32,754 nucleotides of DNA from an uncultured Synechococcus sp. (GTDB lineage Bacteria > Cyanobacteriota > Cyanobacteriia > PCC-6307 > Cyanobiaceae). Shown piece by piece: positions 24,428 through 32,754 of this stretch. Location: contig CAJWXK010000007.1 in NCBI GenBank assembly GCA_913048995.1, positions 1 to 32,754 on the forward strand, given 5' to 3'. Under the pieces are notes generated by a model. That model ran no database searches and was not told the DNA's origin. It saw only the letters and a list, made by a program, of their open reading frames with translations. Each line of letters starts with the position of its first letter. Position 1 is the stretch's first letter. The position numbers and the translations under genes were made by a program.

Positions 24428-25174
24428 ATGTCGTTGTATTACGCAGCCAAGAAGCTCCCCAATGAACGAGAGCGCCTGGATGCGCTGGCCGAATTCCGCA
24501 TTCTCGGGACCCAGCCGGAGCAGTGCTACGACGACATCACCACCATCGCGTCAATCACTTGCGGTGCTCCGATCGCCTTAATGAGCCTGGTCGCTAAGGA
24601 CACGCAGTGGTTCAAGTCAAAGGTGGGTATCGAAGCAACTGAGACACCACGGGACTGGTCTTTCTGCGCCCATGCCATCCACTCGCATGAGCCGATGATT
24701 GTGGAAGATGCCCTCTTTGATCGGCGCTTTCAGAGCAATCCATTGGTTACTGGTGACCCCAAGATCCGCATGTACGCAGGTTTTCCTCTGGAGACCAGCG
24801 AAGAGCAGCGCCTCGGCACCCTCTGTGTGATCGACCGCAAGCCAGGTGTTCTGACATCAGCCCAAACCGAGGTGATGCAGGCTCTAGCCCGTCAGGTGGT
24901 GACTCTGCTGGAGCTGCGACGGCGTGCGCTCCGGCTTCTTGATGGCCTCAGCACAATGAATGGAGAAAGGCCGATCTTGCCGATCTGCTCTTACTGCCGC
25001 AAAGTCCGCGACTCCGATGGCGATTGGCAATACCTGGATCAATACCTTTCTCGCCGCAGCAAGATCGGTTTCAGCCATGGCATCTGCGACCACTGCCTAA
25101 GCGACCATTTCCCAGATGTTGTGGAAGCTTGGAAGGAAGAAGAAAAAGACTCAAGCAAACCTGGCTCTACCTAG
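24428..25174 (+). CDS. Standalone GAF-domain protein with C-terminal paired CxxC motif
   Basis: A 248-residue soluble protein. Residues about 15-165 form a GAF domain of the redox/light sensor type (FRILGTQPEQCYDDITTIAS, SFCAHAI, YAGFPLETSEEQRLGTLCVID). The C-terminal part has CSYCRKVRDSDGDW (C187, C190) and FSHGICDHC (C220, C223). This pattern is usually attached to PAS/GAF histidine kinases and response regulators and is thought to bind metal or act as a partner-binding module. No kinase, GGDEF or DNA-binding domain is present, so its output must be another protein. A TTGACG (-35 like) at 24368 lies upstream without a good -10. Confidence 0.85.
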   Translation: MSLYYAAKKLPNERERLDALAEFRILGTQPEQCYDDITTIASITCGAPIALMSLVAKDTQWFKSKVGIEATETPRDWSFCAHAIHSHEPMIVEDALFDRRFQSNPLVTGDPKIRMYAGFPLETSEEQRLGTLCVIDRKPGVLTSAQTEVMQALARQVVTLLELRRRALRLLDGLSTMNGERPILPICSYCRKVRDSDGDWQYLDQYLSRRSKIGFSHGICDHCLSDHFPDVVEAWKEEEKDSSKPGST

Positions 25175-25566
25175 CCAATTGGAATGAACACGCAAAAAGA
25201 TCAATATTTAAAATCCGACTTAAAAAGCTCCAACATGCAAGTAAGGACTCTGCAGTTCATGCATTTGCGAACCTAACAACTGCCCTAAACCCATACAAGT
25301 TGCGGCCAACAGGAATTTAGCCTCTACTTTTCCATCAGCCAAATCAGCTTCACTGCAGTCAATCAACAGGACAAGTCTCATCCTGAGCTGAAAACTTCAG
25401 TCCTTTTTAGGCTTCTATCTAGAGAAAACACGCCGTGGCATCGAATACCAGGAATGGCTGCATCCAGCCTTGATTGACATGCAGACTGCAAGGCTATTTT
25501 GCCGAGAATTCACCAGATCCAGACAATAAAAAAGGCCAGATAAATGGCCCTTCATTCAATCGAATT
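25175..25566. other. Gene-free AT-richer spacer before tRNA
   Basis: No credible gene. The stretch is visibly richer in A/T than its surroundings. Weak stem CTGAA-AAC-TTCAG (about 25387-25399) followed by TCCTTTTT may end the GAF gene's transcript. GGCTG-CATC-CAGCC (25456-25469) is a short hairpin. An isolated TTGACA (25474-25479) has only a poor -10 and nothing downstream on that strand. Confidence 0.4.
25528..25549 (-). terminator. Rho-independent terminator of tRNA-fMet
   Basis: On the minus strand GGCCA-TTTATC-TGGCC is followed directly by TTTTTT (complement of 25528-25533). It starts 18 nt after the tRNA 3' end, a classic intrinsic terminator. Confidence 0.85.
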
Positions 25567-25643
<77 letters not shown>

Positions 25644-25661
25644 GTGATCCACCGACACCTT

Positions 25662-25690
25662 AATTTAGTGATAAATGCGACGATTGGCAA
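25662..25690 (-). promoter_or_regulatory. Sigma70-type promoter of tRNA-fMet
   Basis: Reading the minus strand, TTGCCA (25690-25685; five of six to TTGACA) is followed after exactly 17 nt by TAAATT (25667-25662; four of six to TATAAT). The predicted start near 25655 is about 12 nt before the tRNA. It lies wholly in the spacer after the asparaginase gene. Confidence 0.6.
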
Positions 25691-25714
25691 GGGTTCAGAT
25701 GGGTGTTGAACTGA

Positions 25715-26680
25715 TTAGCGCAGCTCCCCAACCACATCGAGCCGCTGACCATCCATCGGAATAAGAAATTGCTGCTCCAGCTCTTCAAGAGCTGCCGGAG
25801 TGAGCCAGTCCAGCTGCTTGAGCAGGTGCAGCGCCACAGCCCGTTTTGCCCGTCCGGCGCCGTCCTCCACCTTGATGGCCAGACCAAGGCCCTCGCCGAC
25901 CCGAGCAATGCACTGGATCCCTTCAGCACCGCCCTTACTGATCAACATATTGAGACCGCGGCGCATCAATTCGGTATCAAACCGCCCCTCACCCGCCACC
26001 AGATCAGGATGAGCCTGCATCGCCCGTGCCAGGCGCTCGAGGTTGGGCAGCGACCCCCCGCCAAGGTGTGCAAAGAGCAATGCCATTTGACTGAGGGGCA
26101 GCTTCAAGGTTGGAGCACCGCAGTCGTCGCAAGCACTGATCAACTCAGCTGACGGCATCCCCAGCAGCTCAGCTACACGGTTGAACAGCTCCTGCTGCAA
26201 CGGGTGATCCAGGTTGAGATATCCCTCCAGTGGCCACCCCATGCGACGGCAGCTGGCGAGGAATGCGGCGTGTTTACCCGAACAGTTGTGTTGCAGGGGG
26301 CTGTCTTTGCCATTGGGACGGGGGCATCGCAAAAAGGAAATATCAACATCAGCTCGCCAAAGCAATTGAAAAGCTTCTCGGGCCTTATCAATGCGACCGT
26401 CATGGGAGGCACAGGCAATCGCCATAGCGCGTTCACCGCCGCCGTAGGCGTCTAGCGCACCACTGGAGACAAAGCTCTGGGCCTGAAATGGCTTAAGTGC
26501 TGAACGAATGAAGCTGGAGTGCTGAGCCTCACCAGCACGAAGCAAAAGGCGACCGCGCTGGTCACAGACCACCGCATGAACGCGGTGTACCGATTCAGTC
26601 ATGCCGTTGCGCTGAAGGAGCACCTCCAGAGGTGGCGAGCCGGGCCGGCTTCCACTGCCCAGCCCCATCGACGACGTCAT
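25715..26680 (-). CDS. L-asparaginase-II-family protein (Rhizobium thermolabile type)
   Basis: About 321 residues from the ATG at 26680 (MTSSMGLGSGSRPG); ATG 26668 is the alternative and the longer frame to 26761 is low-complexity. Motifs of PF06089 asparaginases: VHAVVCDQRGRLLLRAGEAQHSSFIRSALKPFQAQ with the Ser-x-x-Lys, IACASHDG, LQHNCSGKHAAFLASC (H-N-C-S-G-K-H), LISACDDCGAPTLKLPL, and FDTELMRRGLNMLISKGGAEG. This family hydrolyses asparagine and is unrelated to E. coli AnsA/AnsB. The CSGKH and CDDCG cysteines agree with the zinc-linked active site of the Rhizobium etli enzyme. Confidence 0.88.
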   Translation of the reverse strand: MTSSMGLGSGSRPGSPPLEVLLQRNGMTESVHRVHAVVCDQRGRLLLRAGEAQHSSFIRSALKPFQAQSFVSSGALDAYGGGERAMAIACASHDGRIDKAREAFQLLWRADVDISFLRCPRPNGKDSPLQHNCSGKHAAFLASCRRMGWPLEGYLNLDHPLQQELFNRVAELLGMPSAELISACDDCGAPTLKLPLSQMALLFAHLGGGSLPNLERLARAMQAHPDLVAGEGRFDTELMRRGLNMLISKGGAEGIQCIARVGEGLGLAIKVEDGAGRAKRAVALHLLKQLDWLTPAALEELEQQFLIPMDGQRLDVVGELR

Positions 26681-26705
26681 CCCTTCCCGCCTGAAAACAG
26701 CTGTT

Positions 26706-27191
26706 CTAAAGAGCCTGGCAGAGGCTGGCCCCCCACAGCAGCAGCGCCGCCAAAACACCAAGGGCCCGAAGCAGACGACTGAGGACAGGCCGCACCTGAT
26801 GCTGGGCCACCAGCAGATCTTTCTCGCGCCAATCCAGAGGCTTTTCCCATTCCTGTCCGTCGTACCAACCAGATTCCTCGTAGCTGATGCGGTGCTGCAT
26901 TAAGCGGCGATGCACATATGTCCAGCCCAGCCACTGCCGAACGAGTAACAGCAATGGCAGGACCAGCGCAGACACCGATGCTGCTGCCACCAATCGAGGA
27001 ATGTCATGGCGTAAGGGAACGCTGCCACTTGCGATGAGCAGGGTGATGGGCAGCAGCAAAATCCAGCCAACACTGAGAGGGCGGATTAGCGAGGCAAAGG
27101 TATTAGACGGCCAGCAGAAAAACCATGACTCACAGAGTTCCTTGTACTGGGTGAGCGGCTGTTGTTCCGCAGGCACCGGGCAGACCGTCAT
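26706..27191 (-). CDS. CGLD27/Ycf36-like (DUF1230) membrane protein
   Basis: A 161-residue protein with two adjacent membrane helices (about residues 38-56 and 66-84) and a third at the C-terminus (140-158). The segment WTYVHRRLMQHRISYEESGWYDGQEWEKPLDWREKDLLVAQHQVRPVL is the signature of Ycf36/CGLD27, a family shared by cyanobacteria, plastids and green algae, linked by knock-out work in plants and algae to iron or photosynthetic acclimation (recalled). It begins 3 nt after rsfS on the same strand, so both are one transcript. Confidence 0.85.
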   Translation of the reverse strand: MTVCPVPAEQQPLTQYKELCESWFFCWPSNTFASLIRPLSVGWILLLPITLLIASGSVPLRHDIPRLVAAASVSALVLPLLLLVRQWLGWTYVHRRLMQHRISYEESGWYDGQEWEKPLDWREKDLLVAQHQVRPVLSRLLRALGVLAALLLWGASLCQAL

Positions 27192-27194
27192 CGC

Positions 27195-27569
27195 TCAAGC
27201 GCTGGCGTTTGTGGGTGCTGACGCTGAGACGAAAGGAATGACCTCACCGTGGCCCCAGAAAGCCTCGAGATCGTAGTAACTCCGTTCGTCAGGAGTGAGC
27301 ACCTGCACAATCAAATCCCCATAATCGAGTAATACCCAGCGACCTTCTCTGAGGCCTTCTTTACGCAAAGGCAACTGTCCGGCCTCCTGCTCAAGCCTGT
27401 CTTCTACTGAGCGAGCGATCGCTTTGACCTGGACATCGGAGAGGCCACTACAGACCAGAAACCAGTCGGTAAGGGTGGTCACTTCATCGACCCGCAGCAT
27501 GCGGATGTCGACGGCCTTACGGTCATCAGCTGCTTCAGCAGCCAGCCGCACTAAGGCCTCGCTATCCAT
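27195..27569 (-). CDS. rsfS: Ribosomal silencing factor RsfS
   Basis: About 124 residues from ATG 27569 (MDSEALVRLAAEAADDRKAVDIRML); ATG 27575 adds two residues and either overlaps the upstream gene's stop by 8-14 nt. RsfS (DUF143/Iojap) motifs: DIRMLRVDEVTTLTDWFLVCSGLSDVQVKAIARSVEDRL, GWV-like GRWVLLDYGDLIVQVLTPDERSYYDLEAFWG. It binds ribosomal protein uL14 and blocks 30S/50S joining when nutrients are low. The tail after FWG is short and Ala/Ser-rich. Confidence 0.93.
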   Translation of the reverse strand: MDSEALVRLAAEAADDRKAVDIRMLRVDEVTTLTDWFLVCSGLSDVQVKAIARSVEDRLEQEAGQLPLRKEGLREGRWVLLDYGDLIVQVLTPDERSYYDLEAFWGHGEVIPFVSASAPTNASA

Positions 27570-28197
27570 AAACATTCTCGCTGGTAACCGAACGGCTGCT
27601 GCCCTGCTGCTGAGCCATCTCAGCGCGAGCGCGGCCAGCGCTCTTGCGAAGAGCCTCCAGGCGATCTTCAAAGAAGCCTCGCTGACGCTTCTTTCTCGTT
27701 TTCTCGATGCGTTCCTTCAAAGCACCACCAAGGCTCTTGTACGCATTAGGCAGGGTGTAACCAAATCGAGTTGCCAGAGCGATGGCACGCTCATCTGCAG
27801 CGATGGCGTCCTGGAGACGCTTTTCAGAATTATTTTTGAGATAAAGGCGATAACCAGCAAAACCTGACAAGCCCATGGCCAGCACAAGCAAAAGCCCGTC
27901 TTGAACCCATAGCTCTCCGATCGCACCACCAAGACCGATCGCTAACGCCGCCATCTCCCAACCGTCGCGGGGAATCGCGTCGTTCTGCACTCGGCCCACC
28001 TCATGCCAGAAGAGCAAGTTGCGGTGGTCTAAGGCCAACTCATCCCACTGCTGCAGGTCAACCTGGATCTCGACTTCGTCGCGACCAATCTCCTCCAGGC
28101 TCACCAGTGGCGGATCCGCTGCAGCGGCGGCCTCCACAAAGACCCAGCTCTGCATTTCCGGCGGCAGCAACCCCTTCAGGCGCTGGAGCTCACTCAT
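27562..28197 (-). CDS. DUF3318 membrane protein
   Basis: About 211 residues from ATG 28197 (MSELQRLKGLLPPEMQSWVFVEAAAA). The in-frame start at 28230 adds 11 residues of non-conserved type. A soluble N-terminal half with WDELALDHRNLLFWHEVGRVQNDAIPRDGWEMAALAIGLGG is followed by two hydrophobic segments (about residues 82-100 and 102-119) and a basic, helical C-terminus. The LLFWHEVGR segment is what I recall from DUF3318 of cyanobacteria and recalls a metallopeptidase-like HE, but without the HExxH pattern. Function unknown. First gene of a minus-strand run with rsfS and ycf36. Confidence 0.78.
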   Translation of the reverse strand: MSELQRLKGLLPPEMQSWVFVEAAAAADPPLVSLEEIGRDEVEIQVDLQQWDELALDHRNLLFWHEVGRVQNDAIPRDGWEMAALAIGLGGAIGELWVQDGLLLVLAMGLSGFAGYRLYLKNNSEKRLQDAIAADERAIALATRFGYTLPNAYKSLGGALKERIEKTRKKRQRGFFEDRLEALRKSAGRARAEMAQQQGSSRSVTSENVYG

Positions 28198-28271
28198 GGA
28201 CGCTGTTACTCGACTGGATTCAACCTTCACAGTAGCGAGAGTCTTCCCGCCCCTGACAGGGGGAATGAGAA

Positions 28272-28295
28272 GCTGAGCAGGTTTGCCTGTTCAGC
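28272..28295 (+). promoter_or_regulatory. carB leader hairpin
   Basis: GCTGAGCAGG (28272-28281) pairs with CCTGTTCAGC (28286-28295), ten pairs with one G-U, loop TTTG. It ends 6 nt before the carB ATG and covers the position where a ribosome site would lie. No U-tract follows. Confidence 0.5.
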
Positions 28296-28301
28296 CGGCC
28301 C

Positions 28302-31300
28302 ATGCCCCGCCGCACGGATCTTCGACGCATCCTGCTGCTGGGATCAGGCCCGATCGTGATCGGGCAGGCCTGTGAATTTGATTACTCCGGGACCCAGGCC
28401 TGCAAAGCCTTGAAGGCCGATGGCTTCGAGGTGGTGCTCGTCAACTCGAACCCTGCCTCGATCATGACCGATCCGGAGATGGCGGATCGCACCTACATCG
28501 AGCCACTCACACCTGAAGTGGTGCAACGGGTGATCGAAATCGAGCAGCCCGATGCCCTGCTTCCAACAATGGGGGGGCAGACCGCACTGAATCTTGCGGT
28601 AGCCCTGGCCAAGGACGGCACCCTTGAGCGCCATGGCGTGGAACTGATTGGCGCCAACCTTGCAGCGATCGAGAAGGCTGAAGACCGCGATCTGTTCAAG
28701 CGGGCGATGGAGCGCATTGGCGTGGCCGTCTGCCCCTCGGGAATCGCCACCAACCTCGAGCAAGCCGAACAGGTAGGTGATGAAATCGGCACCTATCCGC
28801 GAATCATTCGGCCCGCCTTCACCCTCGGCGGCTCAGGCGGCGGAATCGCTTACAACCCCGAGGAGTTCAAAGCCCTCTGTCAGAGCGGTCTAGAGGCCAG
28901 TCCCGTCTCCCAAATCTTGATCGAGAAATCCCTGCTGGGCTGGAAGGAATTCGAGCTGGAGGTGATGCGCGACACGGCTGACAACGTCGTGATCATCTGC
29001 AGCATCGAAAACCTCGATCCAATGGGAGTGCACACCGGTGATTCGATCACCGTGGCACCTGCCCAGACCCTCACTGACCGGGAATACCAGCGACTGCGGG
29101 ATCAATCATTGGCCATCATTCGCGAGATTGGAGTCGATACCGGCGGCAGCAACATCCAGTTCGCTGTTAACCCCGGCAACGGCGATGTGATCGTCATTGA
29201 AATGAATCCAAGGGTGAGCCGCAGCTCAGCACTGGCCAGTAAGGCCACCGGATTCCCCATCGCCAAGATCGCCGCCCGCCTTGCCGTGGGCTATCGCTTG
29301 GACGAGATCATCAACGACATCACCGGCAAGACCCCAGCGTGTTTTGAGCCGACGATTGACTACGTCGTCACAAAGGTGCCGCGCTTTGCCTTCGAGAAAT
29401 TCAGCGGTAGCTCCGCAGTGCTGACCACCTCGATGAAATCGGTCGGCGAAGCCATGGCTATCGGTCGCTGCTTTGAGGAATCGTTCCAGAAGGCTCTGCG
29501 TTCACTGGAGACGGGCCATGCCGGTTGGGGCGCTGATCGCCCTGAGGCAGTTCCCTCGGAAGGTGAACTTGATTCACAGCTGCGCACACCAACACCCGAG
29601 CGGATATTTGCGCTACGCAGCGCTCTTCTGCAAGGCCGCAGTTTGGAGCAGATCCACACCATCAGCGGCATTGATCCCTGGTTTATCGCCAAGCTCGAGG
29701 CACTGCTTCAGTCAGAAAACAACCTGCTCAAAGGGCGCAACCTCGATCAGCTAAGTGCCGATGAATTGCTGAAGCTCAAGCAGCTGGGCTACAGCGATCG
29801 ACAAATTGCATGGCACACAGGGTCCAACGAGCTGGCCGTGCGAGCGCATCGCCAAGCTCTCGGCGTCAACGCCGTCTTCAAAACGGTGGACACATGCGCG
29901 GCGGAGTTTTCTTCAAGTACTCCGTATCACTACTCCACTTACGAACGTCCCTCGGAGCGGTTCAATGCCTCCGGCGAGCTGGAGCTGCTACCTCCTCAGA
30001 GCGAGGTGCAACCGGAACGTCGTCGCAAGGTAATGATCCTTGGAGGAGGCCCCAACCGCATCGGCCAAGGCATTGAGTTCGATTACTGCTGCTGCCACGC
30101 ATCCTTTGCATTGCAGGACGAGGGACTCGCCACAGTGATGGTGAACAGCAACCCGGAGACGGTTTCTACTGATTACGACACCAGCGATCGGCTTTACTTC
30201 GAGCCCCTCACCCTCGAGGACGTCCTCAACATCATTGAGGCGGAGCGCCCTGAGGGAGTCATCGTTCAGTTTGGTGGGCAGACCCCGCTGAAGCTGGCAC
30301 TGCCTCTGCTGCGGTGGCTTGAGTCCTCCGCAGGACGCGACTGCGGCACAAGCATCTGGGGTACATCACCCCAGTCGATCGACCTTGCAGAGGACCGTGA
30401 GCAATTCGAAGCGGTCTTGAGGCGTCTGCAGATCCGTCAACCCGCGAATGGCATTGCCCGCAGCGAAGCCGAGGCCAAGGCGATCGCCGAACGCATCGGC
30501 TATCCAGTAGTGGTACGCCCTAGCTACGTGCTCGGCGGTCGAGCCATGGAAGTGGTATTTGGCTCCGATGAGCTCGATCGCTATATGCGGGAAGCCGTGC
30601 AAGTGGACCCTGAGCAGCCAGTGCTGATTGACCAATATCTCGAGAACGCCACTGAGGTGGATGTCGATGCGCTCGCCGATGACGATGGGCAGGTGGTGAT
30701 CGGCGGGCTCATGGAACACATCGAGCCGGCCGGAATCCACTCGGGCGACTCAGCCTGTTGCCTCCCCTCTGTGAGTCTGGAGCCGGAAGCCCTGGCCACG
30801 ATCCGCCGCTGGAGTCGGGAGTTAGCTGTTGCCCTTAAGGTGCGCGGCCTGATCAATCTGCAGTTCGCCGTCAAAGAGAACCAAGTTTTCATCATCGAGG
30901 CGAACCCACGCGCCTCTCGCACTGTGCCGTTTGTTGCCAAGGCGACCGGCGAGCCCCTGGCCAAACTGGCTAGCCGGTTGATGTCGGGCAAGACCCTGAA
31001 GGAGCTGGGACTGAGCGCCGAACCCACCCCTCCGCTGCAGGCCATCAAAGAGGCGGTGCTTCCTTTTCGACGATTTCCTGGCTGCGACACGGTGCTCGGC
31101 CCTGAAATGCGCTCCACCGGTGAAGTCATGGGAACGGCCTCCAGCTTCGGGCTTGCATACGCCAAAGCTGAGCTAGCCGCGAGTGAAGTGCTCCCCACCA
31201 GCGGCACGGTGTTCCTATCCACCCATGACCGAGATAAATCGGCATTAGTGGAGGTGGCCAAGAGCCTCAATAGCCAGGGCTTCCGCCTCACGGCCACCGC

Positions 31301-31604
31301 TGGCACCGCCCAACATCTCAAAGATGCTGGTCTTGATGTTGAGCCTGTACTGAAGGTGCATGAAGGGCGCCCGAATGTGGAAGATGCAATCCGCTCCGGC
31401 CAAATCCAACTAATCATCAACACGCCCATTGGCCGCCAAGCCGCCCATGACGACCGCTACCTGCGGCGTGCGGCCCTTGACTACCACGTCCCTACGATCA
31501 CCACCCTCGCCGGCGCCAGAGCGGTGGTCGAAGCAGTGGCGGCTCTTCAGGTCCAGAATGGATTCCCCATTCATGCCCTGCAGGATCTGCACGGACCGTC
31601 ATGA
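28302..31604 (+). CDS. carB: Carbamoyl-phosphate synthase large subunit
   Basis: A 1100-residue enzyme supplying carbamoyl phosphate for arginine and pyrimidines. Two homologous halves: the first starts [29 protein letters not shown], with ATP-grasp motifs [29 protein letters not shown] and [20 protein letters not shown]. An oligomerisation part lies near residues 430-560, and the second half starts [28 protein letters not shown], with [15 protein letters not shown] and [20 protein letters not shown]. The C-terminal MGS domain (from about residue 965, [20 protein letters not shown]) is the allosteric site. Intact and full length. It has a strong hairpin just upstream of its start. The next gene overlaps by ATGA. 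Confidence 0.97.
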   Translation: MPRRTDLRRILLLGSGPIVIGQACEFDYSGTQACKALKADGFEVVLVNSNPASIMTDPEMADRTYIEPLTPEVVQRVIEIEQPDALLPTMGGQTALNLAVALAKDGTLERHGVELIGANLAAIEKAEDRDLFKRAMERIGVAVCPSGIATNLEQAEQVGDEIGTYPRIIRPAFTLGGSGGGIAYNPEEFKALCQSGLEASPVSQILIEKSLLGWKEFELEVMRDTADNVVIICSIENLDPMGVHTGDSITVAPAQTLTDREYQRLRDQSLAIIREIGVDTGGSNIQFAVNPGNGDVIVIEMNPRVSRSSALASKATGFPIAKIAARLAVGYRLDEIINDITGKTPACFEPTIDYVVTKVPRFAFEKFSGSSAVLTTSMKSVGEAMAIGRCFEESFQKALRSLETGHAGWGADRPEAVPSEGELDSQLRTPTPERIFALRSALLQGRSLEQIHTISGIDPWFIAKLEALLQSENNLLKGRNLDQLSADELLKLKQLGYSDRQIAWHTGSNELAVRAHRQALGVNAVFKTVDTCAAEFSSSTPYHYSTYERPSERFNASGELELLPPQSEVQPERRRKVMILGGGPNRIGQGIEFDYCCCHASFALQDEGLATVMVNSNPETVSTDYDTSDRLYFEPLTLEDVLNIIEAERPEGVIVQFGGQTPLKLALPLLRWLESSAGRDCGTSIWGTSPQSIDLAEDREQFEAVLRRLQIRQPANGIARSEAEAKAIAERIGYPVVVRPSYVLGGRAMEVVFGSDELDRYMREAVQVDPEQPVLIDQYLENATEVDVDALADDDGQVVIGGLMEHIEPAGIHSGDSACCLPSVSLEPEALATIRRWSRELAVALKVRGLINLQFAVKENQVFIIEANPRASRTVPFVAKATGEPLAKLASRLMSGKTLKELGLSAEPTPPLQAIKEAVLPFRRFPGCDTVLGPEMRSTGEVMGTASSFGLAYAKAELAASEVLPTSGTVFLSTHDRDKSALVEVAKSLNSQGFRLTATAGTAQHLKDAGLDVEPVLKVHEGRPNVEDAIRSGQIQLIINTPIGRQAAHDDRYLRRAALDYHVPTITTLAGARAVVEAVAALQVQNGFPIHALQDLHGPS

Positions 31605-32266
31605 GCGTCAGCACGGCCATCGCCCCCGGCACCGACATCCGCGACCTATTCCAGGCCGCCTACAACAACCGCTACACCTGGGAACCAGGGTTTGGTGGCT
31701 ACAACGGCCGATGCATCTGGATGCAAGAGGACCGAAAGGTGGAGGGCAGCTTCACAGTTGGCGCTGACCTCAAGGCCGAAGTGCACGATGTCACTGATGA
31801 AGAAGTACATAAGTCCTTCGCCTCCCAGCTATGGGAGGTATGTATCCATCGGGTGCGCCGCAGCTTTGAGCAGACCCACAGCGCCAACAGCTTCACCGCC
31901 GGCAATTGCACTGATGAAGGCCTCGAAGTAATCGTCGGCGGCAAAGGGGAAGGCGATAAGTACCGCATTAAGGATGATGTGGTGACGATGGTGCATCGAC
32001 ACATCCACGGAACCGTGGTGACGATCCACACACAAAGCACCACCGACACCGGTAACGGGTACCTCAGCCACTGCTACAGCAGCCAATACGCCGACCCGGA
32101 AAGTGGCGAGCCCAAAGGCGGCATCAACCATTTCACCGACACCTTTGTTCCTCTGATGGAAGGTGGTCCCTGGGTGCTAAGCGAGCGGGTGATCCGCACT
32201 GAGGCCTTTGCTGACGCCCCAGCCGGCGAGCAGACATTCCGCTTTGTTGACCTCACACCCGCCTGA
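31601..32266 (+). CDS. DUF3386 family protein
   Basis: A 221-residue soluble, beta-rich protein without signal peptide or membrane helix. Segments such as [50 protein letters not shown] and [37 protein letters not shown] are what I recall of the cyanobacterial and plant DUF3386 family, of unknown function. Many His and aromatic residues are noticeable. The ATGA overlap with carB makes it the second gene of that operon. Confidence 0.8.
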   Translation: MSVSTAIAPGTDIRDLFQAAYNNRYTWEPGFGGYNGRCIWMQEDRKVEGSFTVGADLKAEVHDVTDEEVHKSFASQLWEVCIHRVRRSFEQTHSANSFTAGNCTDEGLEVIVGGKGEGDKYRIKDDVVTMVHRHIHGTVVTIHTQSTTDTGNGYLSHCYSSQYADPESGEPKGGINHFTDTFVPLMEGGPWVLSERVIRTEAFADAPAGEQTFRFVDLTPA

Positions 32267-32300
32267 GTTGTGGCACCATCCCTTCAACAACCGGTGATGG

Positions 32301-32754
32301 ATGGAAAATCTGATTTCAGCCGTTAACGACCCAATCAACGGGATTGTCTGGGGCTGGCCGATGGTGAGCTTGATCGCCATCACAGGCATCGTGCTGATGG
32401 TTGGGCTGCAGCTCATGCCCCTGCAGCGCCTCCCCTATGGCGTGCGCATGCTCACGCGGCCATCTGCTGGAAGTGAGAACGGAGACATCACGCCTTTTGC
32501 CGCGCTGATGACGTCACTGTCAGCCACCATCGGCACGGGCAACATCGCTGGTGTAGCCGGTGCCATCGCTATCGGTGGGCCGGGAGCAGTGTTCTGGATG
32601 TGGGTCATTGCCGTCTTTGGGATTGCGACCAAGTACGCCGAAGCCGTACTGGCCGTGAACTACCGCGAGGTGGACGGGCTCGGCAATCATGTCGGCGGGC
32701 CGATGTACTACATCCGCAACGGCCTTGGCCCCAAGTGGCAATGGCTGGCCGTGC
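32301..32754 (+). CDS. Alanine/glycine:cation symporter (AGCS family), N-terminal part
   Basis: The frame runs from ATG 32301 off the window end, 151 codons. The first helix (VSLIAITGIVLMVGLQL) is followed by the family motif SATIGTGNIAGVAGAIAIGGPGAVFWMWVIAVFGIATKYAEAVLAVNYR, a near-diagnostic AGCS signature involved in Na+/substrate binding, then GGPMYYIRNGLG. It imports small amino acids with Na+. The start lies 34 nt after the DUF3386 stop. Confidence 0.92.
   Translation, partial: MENLISAVNDPINGIVWGWPMVSLIAITGIVLMVGLQLMPLQRLPYGVRMLTRPSAGSENGDITPFAALMTSLSATIGTGNIAGVAGAIAIGGPGAVFWMWVIAVFGIATKYAEAVLAVNYREVDGLGNHVGGPMYYIRNGLGPKWQWLAV

Noticed and set aside
25024-25320. 98-codon open frame running out of the GAF gene
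   Set aside because: It lies mostly in another frame of the GAF gene and its tail is AT-rich and low in protein-like pattern.
25474-25500. Exact TTGACA with TATTTT 15 nt later on the plus strand
   Set aside because: Spacing is too short, and only the minus-strand tRNA lies downstream, so no product is served.

Overview
The window looks like a marine picocyanobacterial chromosome (Synechococcus subcluster 5 type, or a close low-light Prochlorococcus relative). The evidence is the moderately GC-rich sequence, the dense gene packing with many 4-nt stop/start overlaps, several cyanobacteria-restricted families (DUF3685, DUF3727, DUF3386, DUF3318, Ycf36/CGLD27, a CSP41-like epimerase, DUF2811), a phosphoribulokinase, and an initiator tRNA. 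There is no rRNA, CRISPR array, transposase or prophage. Most of the window is core metabolism.

Left part (1-10.3 kb): the tail of a ligase-associated DEXH helicase, a polytopic channel-like membrane protein and the PdeM phosphoesterase are joined by 4-nt overlaps. A membrane-anchored unknown protein with a Pro-rich tail follows. A CBS-domain gene and pgsA diverge from a 35-bp spacer with striking dyad symmetry. Next come a CSP41-like epimerase (minus strand), hisA, and a coupled trio: a Fur-family regulator, a DUF3685 pseudo-receiver protein and a cysteine-free thioredoxin-fold lumenal or periplasmic protein.

Middle (10.3-23.6 kb): a two-repeat Nif11-like protein on the minus strand has its own terminator. 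A long plus-strand run follows: a CofE-like protein, a GNAT-like protein, ruvX, DUF3727, a YqeG-type HAD phosphatase, proB, lpxD, leuB, prk, a small unknown, pilD, accD, a secreted unknown, a Gfo/Idh/MocA oxidoreductase and a CbiX-type chelatase with a His/Cys-rich tail. Functions include amino-acid synthesis (Pro, Leu, His), lipid A and fatty-acid synthesis, carbon fixation and tetrapyrrole metabolism.

Right part (23.6-32.7 kb): a gene-poor stretch of about 1.9 kb carries DnaA-box-like motifs, a DUF2811 gene and a standalone GAF protein with paired CxxC motifs. It ends at the initiator tRNA-fMet on the minus strand, which has a clear promoter and terminator. Minus-strand genes follow: an L-asparaginase-family protein, Ycf36/CGLD27, rsfS and DUF3318. 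Divergent from these are carB, preceded by a strong leader hairpin, DUF3386, and the start of an alanine/glycine:cation symporter cut by the window end.

I see no obviously self-contained new defence or mobile system. The best leads are the channel gene coupled inside the repair operon, the CBS/pgsA palindrome, the DnaA-box-like cluster, the tandem Nif11-like protein, and the coupled Fur/pseudo-receiver/Cys-less thioredoxin genes. All family names come from recalled motifs, not database searches.
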